This document shows positions 47,349 through 58,101 of a stretch of DNA of 64,000 nucleotides, piece after piece. The position numbers and the translations under genes were made by a program. Numbering within the stretch: position 1 is the stretch's first letter; each line of letters begins with the position of its first letter. The notes under the pieces were generated by a model. It saw only the letters and a program-made list of their open reading frames with translations, made no database searches and had not been told where the DNA came from. This stretch comes from Perkinsus olseni. Its lineage: Eukaryota > Perkinsozoa > Perkinsida > Perkinsidae. The stretch lies in NCBI GenBank assembly GCA_013115135.1, contig JABANP010000147.1, forward strand, positions 1 through 64,000. Reading direction: 5' to 3'.

Positions 47349-47777
47349 TACCATTTTGTGATGTGACAAAGGAGTGGTATGATTGTGTGTTTCCTGTACG
47401 CATGTCCCAAATGGTCGAGATAGCGGTAGCTCTGCTGTATAGTTTAAAGTTGTATACCATTCTGGAGTTTACTGTCACAATCACCGTGTCAGGCCACACA
47501 GGAGAGGCCCCTCCCCCTCCACCTGCTGCTGCCGATGATGATGACAATCCGAGTGGATGCAGCTCACCGTCCTGACGAGACTTACCAACCCGTCCCACCA
47601 TCACCACCAAGCTCTGGGTTTATATGTTGTTTCAACTGTACAGAAATCTGTAAACGTTCCTCCTCACGATGGGTCAGTTCTGCGTTCAGGAGGGTTACTC
47701 CCGACCTACCTCAGGTTCTCATACCCTCTAGTAGCCTGCCTTCTCTCAGTCTTTCACTCTGCTGGTCACTAGGTGTA
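47349..47777. other. Intergenic region
   Basis: 429 bases between two plus-strand genes. Several open but unbiased frames; a CCTCCCCCTCCACCTGCTGC simple patch near 47509. Confidence 0.4.
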
Positions 47778-50189
47778 ATGTATGGCGAACCGGTCCCTCT
47801 CAACTTCACACGCAAACGTCGGTACCCAGGAGATCAGCCTGAGCTAATGGGAGTGGATACAAGGTAAGGGCATGGATAGTGTGGATCATACACAGTGCAC
47901 TCGATGCTGTAGGTATTCGCCACCAATGCCACCTCCATTGATGCCCCCTCCTCTGACTGGGATGGAGGTGGACCCCGGCCCGCCTACCAGAGGGCCCGAT
48001 GGATACTCCTGGGAGGTGATAACGTTATATTGATAATAGTAGAAGTTGGAGTATTAGTATACGCATGCATCTTATACACTCAAGATCAGCATTCCTGTGT
48101 GTATCATTACAGAGAGGAAAGTCGAGTATAGAGGGAACAGCCAGGGGGTTGCGCGCCTTGGAATTTAGTCATCCTTCCCTTGCTACTTCCCTCAATCACC
48201 ATTAGTATGCCCGGCCTTGTGTATCCATTCGTTGTTCAGAATTTGGTATTCGAGACCATCGACCCCGCAGTGCCGAGCTTAGCAGTTAACCTACCAGTAC
48301 CATTGGATAGAGCTGGCTTGGTGGTGGGAGTGAGAGGCAATACAGTCAGGGTAGGTGCATCAGTGCAGAGTAATGCATACCACTCCTTTCGTTATTCAGA
48401 GTCTAGAGTCCCAATGTGGAGTTGAGATTAGTGTTGCTGTTCGTGATGATGACCCTCTAAGAGATCCATCGACTAACACAACTCATGTACACGTTAGAGG
48501 CCCCAAGTATGGCGTTTATGAAGCCATGCAGAGGATTGGGTAATAGTAGTGGTGGTCGGGTACGGAAGAGCTGATGGAATGCCATCTGTGGCTATGCCAT
48601 TACTCGATCCTTCCTCAGGGATCTATTTCGATATCGTCACCCGTTACCGGAGATGCACACGCCCCCTCCTCCGCCAGTGGTTCCTTCGGAGTTACTACCA
48701 CCTCCCCTTCCCGTGATGAATCATCATAGTGCCTACGAAGCCAATCCTGAGTCTCTCTCGGCGGTGGATAAGCCCAATCTAGTACGACACAGTGACCTGC
48801 GAGTCGAGAGTAATTTCGTGGCGCGGTGACGTTTAGGTATCTTTTGATATCTTGGATGACCATTGTGGTTTGGTAATTGGCAGGAGAGGTCGGATGCTCG
48901 CTGATCTACGTGAGGAATCCGGAGCATCAATCGAACTTGTATCAGGAGACGATCCTACCCAACCTAAGTAGTGGAGCATGCGTGCAGTAAGTGAATCATA
49001 CCACACCTTTGTCAATTCAGGAAGTGTCTGGTATGGTCGTCGGATCCTGATAAGGTTGATGATGCGTTGGTTCGACTAGCCCGAGTTTTGTCTAGATTGC
49101 CGGACGCCCTACCGGTGCCACCGCCGAAGAATCCCGAGGCGGAAGAGAGGGTAGCATCTTTGGTTGAACACTGCGAGATACGAACGAGGTTGGGTGAGAC
49201 TATCTTCTCAGGCATTGAACCCACGCTGGGTGGAAGAAGACTACCGGGGAGGACCGCCGACGCCATCAGTGCCTGTGGCAGGGTAGGCGGAGCGAAGGGC
49301 CTCATGTTTAGCACTTTTGCGTTCAGGTTACCTCGTGTAGATGTAAGTGCAGCCACGGCAGCTGTTGCTGTTTCACACTTCGACTCACCCGAAGCGGTTG
49401 ATGCTTGCGCCCCGAGTAACGCCCTCAATGCAGCTCTCGACGGATCTCAGCTGTATCCCTTCAGATCGGGACACGCCTCTTGATACACCAGTCGAGTACT
49501 ATGTAGATGTACCGGCTGATAAGGCAGAGCTACTCACTGATCGGACCATGCAGGTAGGAGCGGCATATCTTGAGGTTAAGCGTGCTAGATACGGAGTAGC
49601 TAATAATAAGTAGCTCAATACTCTTACGTGGATTCGAACCCGAGACCATTTTCTCCAGGATCTCCGACGACGATCACAATGCTACGTTGAGTTGATGCCG
49701 ATCGATGATGAGCAAGAGTCGAGCGAAGATGCTCCTCTCATGTGGCGTCGGTTAATGCTGTACGGGATGCCGGTACCAATACATTATGCCATCGTCAAAC
49801 TGAAGGACATCATGAAGGGTGAAGGTAAGTTATGATATATTTTTACCGCGCGCCACGAAATTGATGCCCATCGTTTGTGTCAGTCGTTGAGGTTGGTGAT
49901 AGCGCGAACACCAAGGTGAAAGAGTATCCGAAGATTGGGGAAGGTGAGATGACGAGGCGTCGTCCCCACAACTCTCAGTTTCGTTTCTTGCCAGTTGATT
50001 CGGGTACGCCCTCGACACAGTATAGTCGCATGCAGGATGAAGCTGATGCAGAGAAGGGCAAGGTAGGATGATGGTGATGGTCATCATTGTTATTATCGTG
50101 TTGATCAGTATGATGATGAGTGGAGGAGTTATTATGCCGAGTTGCACGTATCAAATCCCCCATCTCGCTACGCCAAACCTTCTCCTTAG
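47778..50189 (+). CDS. KH-domain RNA-binding protein
   Basis: ATG at 47778 (MYGEPVPLNFTRKRRYPGDQ), then a Pro/Met-rich exon (YSPPMPPPLMPPPLTGMEV). KH domain 1: LPVPLDRAGLVVGVRGNTVR joined to SLESQCGVEISVAV and HVHVRGPKYGVYEAM. A Pro-rich linker follows. KH domain 2: VSFDILDDHCGLVIGRRGRM, LADLREESGASIELVS, with the GxxG loop GRRG. Next a helical region (DALVRLARVLSRLPDAL) and DTPVEYYVDVPADKAELL. Exons then give QCYVELMPIDDEQESSED and VVEVGDSANTKVKEYPKIG, ending KYDDEWRSYYAELHVSN and RYAKPSP. Likely binds single-stranded RNA; which process is unknown. Two introns carry family B cores and one carries a family A core. Confidence 0.7.
48782..48836 (+). other. Intron with AATTTCGTGGCGCGGTGACG core (family B, inverted)
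   Basis: 55 nt, GT-AG, joins KPNL to VSFDILDDHCG in phase. The core is in the opposite orientation to that of the introns at 46227 and 49825. Confidence 0.75.
49596..49658 (+). other. Intron with antisense B-box core (family A)
   Basis: 63 nt, GT-AG, joins KRARYG to DLRRRSQCYVELM in phase. Contains ACGTGGATTCGAACCCGAG, a perfect reverse B box (GGATTCGAACC), the same 11 bases as in the 3128-5099 element repeats. Confidence 0.75.
49825..49883 (+). other. Intron with CGCGCGCCACGAAATTGATG core (family B)
   Basis: 59 nt, GT-AG, joins DIMKGE to VVEVGDSANT in phase. GAAATTGAT is also the end of the repeat unit in the foldback element at 6581-7270. Confidence 0.75.
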
Positions 50190-50980
50190 TTTATCAGTGT
50201 CTCTCCTGTAGTCGAGTTAATAATCAACGAAGGCCTGTCAGGAGGAGGGCGTGGGTGGTCTTTAGTACACATCTGGGGAGCTGATTGTTGGCGTTCAGAG
50301 CTTGGCTGATTCTGTCGAAACCTCCAGAACATGTTCGAGATGCTTCGAGTGCACTCGCCGCCTTGCAGTACAATGGAGTAATACGACTAAGGACACTCGA
50401 ATTCGTCACAACAATTATTCGGCCATCGTACGGTCACTACGCTCACGCTACCCTCCCCATAAGGGAATGCATGTATCTTCGACTTGACATAATATCGATT
50501 GTGAAGGTTGGGTATCGGTCAAGATTCCAACTAGGTATGCTGTGTTGCCCCTGGTAGTATCTGCAATAGCCTTGGATTCGGTTGTGGATAGAATAGTCGT
50601 TACGTAGGCTTCAGTGCGGAGACCACGAATGATACATGGATTTACATTGGGATCATTCTTCCGAGAGCTCCATTAGTATGTTCATCAGTTCGGGCCACTG
50701 TTGTCATTGTCATCCTGATGAGACTCAGTCCCCTTCGGTATTGCGGTAAGGTATTACGTAAATCAGACTTTATAAAGACAGAAGGGGTTCACCAGAGAGT
50801 CTTCCGATGGGGTATTGGCAATCGATTCCGATCTGCTAATGCCAATAGATATCAGCCCGTGCACTTGGAGAGGATAAAAGAGGTAGTAGAGAGACCAGCT
50901 GTCCACCGGGCGTGCGCTGATCTCTTCGGACTCTTCTTCTTGATGTAGTCGTACATGAATGCGATGGGAAGGGATCAGTA
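50190..50980. other. Probable exons of an unresolved plus-strand gene
   Basis: Coding-like pieces: VSPVVELIINEGLSGGGRGW with SLVHIWG (50200-50280), HVRDASSALAALQYNGVIRL with RTLEFVTTIIRP (50330-50430), GWVSVKIPTRYAVLPLVV with SAIALDSVVDRIVVT (50510-50610), and an open frame 50718-50948 with VHQRVFRWGIGNRFRSANAN. They read like protein but I could not join them or name a family. Confidence 0.35.
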
Positions 50981-51345
50981 GTGAGCGGGTTCGTCTCTCT
51001 TCTCGAGGTAACACTGAACGATGACTACTACGACAGCCCAGATCCGAATATACGTTGGGATGATTATTCTGAGTGTTGGGAAGTGTATTGGTATGAGCAT
51101 GAGAAGCTCAATGCCAAGCCTTTTCCGGTAAGATGCTGTGAGTGCGGATCGAACCTGGGACCGTCGGACAGGTTAAAAAATTTGGTATAAAGTGGTCTAA
51201 GGAAGAGGCAAAGAAGTTTTATGAGGAATTGAAAGAGAGTGGTCGAGTTCATGCTCGCCCTTCACATAAAGGCGGGGATGATTCCATCATGTGGGATGAG
51301 AGGATGCAAGGATGGGCAGTGAGCTATTGGCAGAATGGAAGGTAG
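50981..51345 (+). CDS. AP2-domain protein (ApiAP2-like regulator)
   Basis: The first clear exon holds NIRWDDYSECWEVYWYEHEK and LNAKPFPV. A 44-nt intron joins this to VKKFGIKWSKEEAKKFYEEL. Together these make an AP2 fold: three strands with GxxWxxxxxxW-x-V, then K-x-F-x-V-x-K-x-G and the EEA helix. A second repeat starts soon after (SIMWDERMQGWAVSYWQNGR) and is cut by another intron at 51345. Further AP2-like pieces (NHLLKFRRVDDAIQSKLL near 51400; AHDKAIEVSRDSQSTYWRRE near 51795) suggest that the gene runs to about 51913. In apicomplexans and relatives such proteins are the main sequence-specific transcription factors. The N-terminus is not resolved: the frame starts with GTG after an intron-like AG. 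Confidence 0.6.
51128..51171 (+). other. AP2-gene intron with antisense B-box-like core (family A)
   Basis: 44 nt, GT-AG, joins KPFP to VKKFGIKW in phase. Contains GTGCGGATCGAACCTGGGAC. Confidence 0.85.
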
Positions 51346-52076
51346 ACGAACAGCAGTGAGGGTAGATGCTCCCGGAGTATCCAACTTGATGCTCTGAGAA
51401 TCACCTCCTCAAGTTCCGTAGGGTTGACGATGCCATCCAATCGAAATTACTTTCCTCTCCTCGTATGTCTGTAAGTCGCTTGAAAGTGTTCTAAAATCCC
51501 TGCCTTCCTTCGGTGAGCTTACACAGCATGAAGTTCTTGCGAATCCGATAGTCGGGGGCACTCCTTCCCGGCGAACTACCTAGAGTACGAAAACCCATGC
51601 CCGTCACTATCGGAGACGCTTGCACGCGAGCGCGCGGCTGTCTCCTGAAGCTGGCTGCGGACGAATTTTCACGGGAGCGTTTCGTCCACTTTAGCCGGCC
51701 TCTCTCACATCAGCGACGTTTCTCTCCTGTCATTTCAGTCATGGTGTCAGGCCGAGGACCGCTACTTATGGTGCGAGTAAGCATGGCTTCTATCGAGCCC
51801 ATGACAAGGCAATAGAAGTATCCAGGGATAGTCAGAGTACATATTGGAGAAGGGAGATGAATGATGATGGCTGGGGGCAGCAAGAAGGAAAACCTTTCCA
51901 ACCACAGCCATGAGAGTGCACGGCGATATCGGTTCGTTTCTGAGTCTTCCGCATGATGTGGCGTTGAAACTACCATGTACGCGAGTAAGCAGAATGCCGT
52001 CTTCATTATCGTACAACGATTCATGCTGTTGTGACATGTATACTCGTGCGCCGCTTCCCTTCAGTCGCCTTTGTTA
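51346..52076. other. Probable 3' exons of the AP2 gene
   Basis: AP2-like fragments near 51400 and 51795 in different frames, with a stop at 51911-51913. No in-phase chain established. The minus-strand open frame here is not supported by similarity. Confidence 0.35.
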
Positions 52077-52686
52077 ATGTTCGAGCTGACGTTGGAGTAC
52101 GTGCTGTCACCCTCTCCTACTCTGGTCTACCTCTCTCGTGATGATACCAGAGAGGATATGGTCCGTACTGCTATTATGTATTGTTGGTGGCGACAGTGTC
52201 ATTGCAAAAGGCTCTACACAACAACAACGCTACAAGGCTATCTCTGGTGCATTGAAGAACGGTCTTAGTGTGGTGAAGTTCGGCAGAGAGTTGGGTATCT
52301 TAGTTGCTCGTCGAGGTCGAAGTGGCAAGAAAGATACCCTTGTCGATCTCATCAATGTGGCTGTCCTGCAACTCGATCATGTTATGTTTCTGAATGCCAT
52401 CGGACTTCTCAAGTTGTCCGATGAGGACAGTAGACGTGTCGACTTGGCTTCGTTCTACCTCTCATTTTTACGTGACCTCATCCTTCTGCCTGACATCATA
52501 GCCGATCCGATGCAGCTGTTACGGTGGTTACTAAGACAACCCATGTGGGGTTTTTTGATTGCTCATTCGTCCAAGTGGGACTGGAGCAGAGTTTCGACCC
52601 GGGCACCACAGATAGCATCAACATGTGGGCTGTTGAATGAATTATTTGGCATCAGTTCGGGGTTGATGATGACTGTTAAAGATTAG
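52077..52686 (+). CDS. PEX11-like peroxisomal membrane protein
   Basis: ATG at 52077: MFELTLEYVLSPSP, then VYLSRDDTREDMVRTAI, which fits the S-x-TDGRDKLLR start of PEX11. The rest needs a frame change at 52178-52196, exactly a 19-base GT...AG segment; removal gives TAIIVIAKGSTQQQRYKAI and SGALKNGLSVVKFGRELG. Then DTLVDLINVAVLQLDHVMFL and NAIGLLKLSDE, the family's central LDH-xx-WLxxIGLL block, a membrane-like helix (FYLSFLRDLILLPDII), and CGLLNELFGISSGLMM, as in the usual C-terminal GLLGLxSSxxGL end. PEX11 proteins elongate and divide peroxisomes. Length about 195, normal. Alternatively an ATG at 52138 with no intron gives a different N-terminus. Confidence 0.55.
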
Positions 52687-53100
52687 ATTCTTCTCCGACT
52701 TCGATGGTATATGTTGCCGCTGTTGTTGGGTTAATAGTGGTCAATCGTGATACTCGCTTAAAGCGGCGATAAAAGCGCTTTCATCGCCGCTTCTGGTGAC
52801 TGGAGATGATGTCTGAGCTCATGGGGCGAGGATATACCGATACAGCCGCAGCTGAAGCACTCCCTGAAGCCTGCTAGCGATGCTGTGCGTTGTACATGTT
52901 CGTGCACAGTATAGCTATCGATGCTGAAGAGTGTTTACAGGTATTTATAGAAATTCCTGTCTCTGCAAAATTTGGACTTTACTCTACCGTCGTGTTACAC
53001 TGGGTTATCCCACATCGTGCCCGCGCACTTTCCATCCTGCTCGTATCATCCCATGCAGGCGACTTACACCTTTAGCCTGTTGTCAAGTTGTTTTGGTTTG
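52687..53100. other. Intergenic region
   Basis: 414 bases. Small inverted repeat around 52762-52795 (AAAGCGGCGATAAAAGCGCTT with CATCGCCGCTT). No gene. Confidence 0.45.
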
Positions 53101-56100
53101 ATGTTCTCACGTTTGTGTATCCGACCATCGAGTAGAGGGTACAGTACTATTGCCTCTAGCGTGCCCAAGGAGGTGGACACTCTCATCGTTGGAGGTAAGC
53201 ATCAAGCATAGGTGTTGCATTGATGCTAGGGATGTGTCGATGATCTATTCAGGCGGCATTATAGGGGTAGCAACAGCATATCAGCTCTCTCGACTAGCTG
53301 GACCATCCCATAGAATACTACTCGTCGAACAGAACACCCTCACGTCTGGCACCACCTGGCATGCTGCTGGTCTCCAGACTGCACTCAAGGGGGTTAAGTA
53401 GGAGGATGGTCACCCATCACTACCCACCCGTCGACCATCGCAGATGCATCGCTAACATGGCCAGAGAGGGGCATAGGTTGTATCAATCCTTTTGATGAAG
53501 GAGTAGGCTGGGCCAAGACAGGCAGCCTGGGCATAGCCCGAACTGAAGGTATGTCTACTACAGTCCCCTTTGATGGTCGTATGGTATGGACAGATCTCTG
53601 GACGCAGTTGCTGCAGATGGCAAACATCTCGGAGTCACTCGGGATACCCTATGAACTGTGTGATGCCAGTAGGATTAGCCAGGTAGCCATTACTCACTAC
53701 ACCTAGCCCCTCTCATACCTCAACCACGAGATGGAAGATATTTATATATTTCCCAGCTGTCTCCAATACCGCACCATTCTCAGATCCATCCATATTTGGA
53801 TACTACCGGAGTTTATGGTGGTATATACACCCCAGAGGACGGTATCGTCAATCCAGCAGATGTTACCATGGCGATGGCTAGTACCGACCACCGCCGACGC
53901 AACAACAATACGGCCCCTTCTCAGCTCGAGCGAGAGCCCAAGGGGCCCATCTACTGGAGAGGACGGCCATTCGTCGTATAGTGAGGGATGGTCGCCGAGC
54001 CCATGCTGTTGAACTCGACAGCGGGGCATCGGTGCACATGAATAACATCATCATCTGCGCAGGTGACAGGCTGCAGCGGGTGGTGGGCGTCGTCATTGTG
54101 AGGTCAGGTCAATGGAGTAAGGGTATCGTCAAGGAGCTGGGCCTAGGCGACATCCTCCCAGCTGCCGTTGTGCCGCATCAGTAAGGCCTTTGGCACCACT
54201 GCTTGTAGGACCCTCATGATCAGGTATGTCGTGTTTGATAGACTTGAAGGGGTGTCCAATAAGTTGCCTGTTGTCCGAGACTACCTCAACAAGTTCTACC
54301 TCAAGCCTGAAGTAGGGCTTCTTGTGACTACAACACCCCACCCTCTATTCTTTCTCGAGGTTGGCGGTTTTATGGTTGGAGTTTTCGAATCCAACCCCGA
54401 GGTCCACTTCCCACCAGATGTGAAGGAAAGGAACGCGTCAGGAGCAGTAGCATCTACCAGCACCAACTCCATCATGGTATGGTCATCACCCGTAGGCGCC
54501 GCGAGACATATCGCATGAAGTCTTCCCGGAGAGCATAGACAAAGCGGGCGAGTGGCTCGAGCGTACTGCCACTGCCTCCTGTTCATCCCCATCATCGACC
54601 TTAGATGCCTTGGAGACCGTCCCCGCCTTGCAGGAGGTGGGTATAAAGCGTTGGTTACACGGCCCCGACACGCATAGTTGTGATACCGCACCAATCATGG
54701 GCAGGCTTCTTGGCACTGATAATGTCCACATATGTAACCATCTGTGAGGACCGTCGATGCATGGGAAGGAGGAGCCCTGGCGTAGGTACTGGGTTCAATT
54801 CCCAGGGCATACAATGTGGTGCGGGTGCTGGCCTCGCTAATGCCGAGTGGATCCTCTATGGGTATCCTAGAAGCTTCAAGGACGACTTCGTAGCAGCTGA
54901 CGTCAATCGTTGGTATCCATCGTTAGCTGAGGACCCTGACTGGTGTGAGGGGAGGGCAGCTGAGGAGTATGGCATCATGTAAGTAGCCATCGAGGGTGTT
55001 GTCAGCATCTGTCCCTCTAGGTATGGGATCCACTATCCCTACATGCAGCTCCACAGCGGCCGCAACCGACGCCTCCTGCCCCTTCATGAGGAGCATCAAC
55101 GCCATGGTGCACGCTTCTTTGAAGGCTTCGGTTGGGAGAGGGCTGCTTACTATCTCCCGACCAATGTCGCGCGCCACGAAAATCCTTATTCTTGGGGCCT
55201 GGGCAAGACCGAGTGGTTCGAGGCTATGAAGGAAGAGGCCCGGGCTGTTCGGCAGCACGTCGGTGTTATTGACATGTCGTCTTTCGGCAAATTGATGGTC
55301 GAGGGTGATGGCGCAGGAGAGCTCCTCCAGTGGGTCTGTACAGCTGACATTGATCGACCAATCGGCACCATCGTCTATACGGCCATGGCCAACGAACGCG
55401 GGGGTATTCTTGCTGACTTCACCGTCACTCGACTAGGAGAGGACAGCTTTTATATTACTACCACTTCCAACCAGCCCGAGATGATAAAAGATCATCTACA
55501 CTGGGCGACGGCGAGCCGAGGCACGAAGGGAGTTACCATCAATGATGTCACCGACGACATCGCCGTACTACTACACCCACACATCAGGCCTGTCGTCAAG
55601 CTCCCATCCTCAGGTCTTATCCGTGATGGGCCCGAAGAGCTTCGAGCTGTTATCCTCTCTTGGAGACGGAATAGATCTTCATTCGACCATACCTCTATCA
55701 AGGGCGAAGGATGAGCTGATGCTTGCAGGAGTCTCCTGCCGAGCGTTGCGTGTCTCGTAAGTCCCCCTGGCCCGTCCTGTGCTGTGGATGCTGCTCCATC
55801 GCAGTTATGTCGGAGAGCTTGGTTTGGAGCTTCACGTTCAGAAGAGTGAAGTCAAGAAGCTGTTCGACGGGATCATGTCCGGAGGGAGCATCCGACCTGT
55901 GGGTTGTTGCGCCGTTAGTCTGCCGCCGTCCATTCGTTTTTCCGAACAGCGGTTGGTGGGCTCCTTAGCCATGCTCGACTCATTGAGGATGGAGAAGCGC
56001 TTCCTTCACTATGGTCATGACTTCTCACCGATGGAAAGTGTCCTACAAGTTGGCCTGGGTTTTGCATGCAAGCTCAAAACAGGTGAAGGCAAGCGGGGCT

Positions 56101-56680
56101 GCGGGATGCCGCCCCAATGAGGTCTTCCTCCTCAGATGTTGACTTCATCGGCAAGGCAGCCTTGATCGAAGAAAAGGAGGCCGGGGGGCTGAAGAAAAGG
56201 CTGCTATCCCTGCAGGTGGGGCTTAGTGACTCATTGAAAAGCCCCACTGAATACTTCAGGCCCAGTGCCCGGATGTAGACCTCGAAAAGCTGCCATGGTG
56301 GGGGCACGGCGCTGAGCTCGTCTATAGGGACGACAAACTAGTCGGGTATGTGACAACCTCTCGATGGGCCTCATCAATGGTGTATAGTTACTTGAACTCC
56401 GCGGGATACTCAACAGTCCTGGAATGCCCGATCGGGCTGTGCCTCATCTCGGATGATGGAGCAATCATCGATAAGTCCTACATAGAACAAGGTGCCGCTC
56501 CCGAAGGCTGCTACTCCAATGGATCGTTTGCTGTCAGGGGAATGGACCGTTCGCGTCCATCCGGTTGGTGGGGATGGTAAGCCGCTGATTATACCAGTGA
56601 AAGTGACGGCGGGTTGCCTGTTCGATCCGAAAGGCCGACGCATGCGAGGAGATTATACCACCACTAGTGCATCAACCTGA
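53101..56680 (+). CDS. Sarcosine / dimethylglycine dehydrogenase family, mitochondrial
   Basis: FAD enzyme that demethylates sarcosine or dimethylglycine, passing the methyl group to folate through its C-terminal GcvT-like half. ATG at 53101 gives a basic, Ser-rich start (MFSRLCIRPSSRGYSTIASS), a likely mitochondrial presequence. FAD domain: VDTLIVGGG|IIGVATAYQLSRL across intron 1, TSGTTWHAAGL, KTGSLGIARTEGRMVWTD, VYGGIYTPEDGIVNPADVTM, and FNSQGIQCGAGAGLANAEW. GcvT half: GKTEWFEAMKEEARAVRQHV, VIDMSSFGKLMVEG, ADIDRPIGTIVYTAMANERG, YVGELGLELHV, SMESVLQ-like, and the C-terminal barrel with VYSYLNSAGYSTVLECPIG, ending LFDPKGRRMRGDY. Multiple 40-60 nt introns; some joins near 53400 and 53700 are uncertain. 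Confidence 0.85.
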
Positions 56681-56684
56681 GAGC

Positions 56685-57044
56685 ATGAAAGCTAGCTTCG
56701 AGGGAGACTCCGAGATTCTCTCGGTAAAATTGACTATTCATCTTCAACTTTCTGTGACTTACTTCTGTACTGAATTTTTGGTTATTTGCTGCTCAGTCGC
56801 TCAGTGCTCCTTCAAGTGTGTATCGGAACCCGTAAGTTGCGTTGTTCAGTTCAAAAAGCGATTGCAACATCTTCGCCTCATCTCACAAACCCATAAGGAC
56901 TTCAAGTTATCGACTTATCAACTGCCTCCACGGCAGCGGTTACAGAAAGATATACAGATACGCGCAGAGGCAGCCGGCCTGAGATACGAGGGTGGCAAAC
57001 GGGGTAGAAAACTCAGTGGGTTAGAGACTTTCGCCGATCACTAA
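56685..57044 (+). CDS. Small basic protein, function unknown
   Basis: The ATG at 56685 lies only four bases after the stop of the dehydrogenase gene. MKASFEGDSEILS, then an 83-nt intron, CSFKCVSEP, then either 18 coding bases or an 18-nt intron (GTAAGTTGCGTTGTTCAG) and FKKRLQHLRLISQTHKDFKL, PRQRLQKDIQIRAEAAGLRY, ending GKRGRKLSGLETFADH. About 86 residues, very basic. It could be a ribosome- or nucleic-acid-associated protein, but no family is recognised. Confidence 0.5.
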   Translation: MKASFEGDSEILSVKLTIHLQLSVTYFCTEFLVICCSVAQCSFKCVSEPVSCVVQFKKRLQHLRLISQTHKDFKLSTYQLPPRQRLQKDIQIRAEAAGLRYEGGKRGRKLSGLETFADH

Positions 57045-57311
57045 GGATGAAGGATGTTTGGCAAACACCCGTACACCAATGAGAGTATACCTGGATGATT
57101 TGTGATGCAACCGGCTGGTATTTTTCCCACATTCCCTCAGTCGGGCGAAACCCTTCCCTCTCACGATCGTCCTAACCTTATATCTGTTGACTACTCAACT
57201 CCGCCTCGTCAAAGCCGCTTTCGCGGTGTGACTTTCGTTATTAAATTATATAATTGTTGTTGTTGTTCTTCCTCGAGTATTATAGTGCAATAATCATATC
57301 TAATCTACAGG

Positions 57312-58101
57312 CTAGCCAGGGACGGGTTCTCCAAGCATCTCAAACAGTGACTTCTTGTCCAGAGGGCATCGAACATTGGTCGGATCCTTCGTGGACGCCG
57401 TCTTGAACCACTTCTCGATACATCCTCGATGGTACCTTCCCAATACAACATCATAAATCCAACATCCTCCTACAAGAACTCACCGATGCTCGCAAGGCAA
57501 CTCAATAACGGCCTGTCTGGTCTTCATAGGCTCCAAACAAATCGTACCTGAAGCAAGCATAGGGAATATTCGAGATTGAGCCAACCTCACATTCTCGGAA
57601 GTCATTCGTGTCGGGGTCCACGTCGCCCTTCTTGATGACAACCCTCGTACACTTCTTCAGCATCTGATAGAATGATAGATGGCAATACCGAAGAGCAGGC
57701 CCTCGCCCTCGTACTGCTGGTATCGATGGAGGTGGTGGGCCACGTTGGGGCATCCGACCGCGCAGGAGGGCTTCAGCCACCGATGAGTGGTACATGTTAA
57801 TATGATGCCCCGGTGGCCCAAACCCGGCCACTGCCGCTGCTCCCGGCAACAACCAATTGTAAGCCTGCAGCATATGATCATCGGTGGTCGTAGAGGTATG
57901 CACCGCTACCAGTAGGCCCTCATGAAGGCCATTGTCGAAGCCAAGCACTCGACCAGGGTCCTCCATCACCGGCTGGGGCTGCTGCTGTTGTGGAGGTATC
58001 CGCATATCCAAGAGGAGATCACCGCCGTTTTGGCGTCTGTTGTTGCGTCGACGTCGAAGTTCCCTGAACAAGGCGGGGTGGGTGAGCATGCAGGCCTGCA
58101 T
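57312..58101 (-). CDS. RING-H2 finger protein (ubiquitin ligase-like)
   Basis: Minus-strand gene, 3' end at 57312. The coding region at 58101-57590 is Gln/Pro/Gly-rich (PPQQQQPQPVMEDPG; LPGAAAVAGFGPPGHH; RGRMPQRGPPPPSIP). Then KKCTRVVIKKGDVDPDTNDF, and across a 43-nt intron REC|TICLEPMKTRQAV, the first C-x2-C. A second intron splits CEH-R-YHRGCIEKWF, the C-x-H-x2-H-x2-C part. The last pair is RCPLDKKSLF, so CP-x-D replaces the usual CP-x-C. The end is LGEPVPG. RING proteins pass ubiquitin from E2 to substrate. The missing last cysteine could weaken the second zinc site, or Asp may ligate zinc. Upstream exons probably continue to about 59.4 kb. Confidence 0.6.

Noticed and set aside
52545..52611. 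GT...AG segment with a T-arm-like TTTCGACCCGGGC in the PEX11-like gene, as another family A intron
   Set aside because: Removing it shifts the frame into a stop, while the unspliced frame continues to a family-like C-terminus; a shorter intron ending at 52589 would leave the motif in the exon.
54770..54820. T-arm-like sequence ACTGGGTTCAATTCCCAG that looks like another family A intron
   Set aside because: It encodes VGTGFNSQGIQCGAGAG, a conserved piece of the sarcosine/dimethylglycine dehydrogenase, so it is coding and the match is chance.
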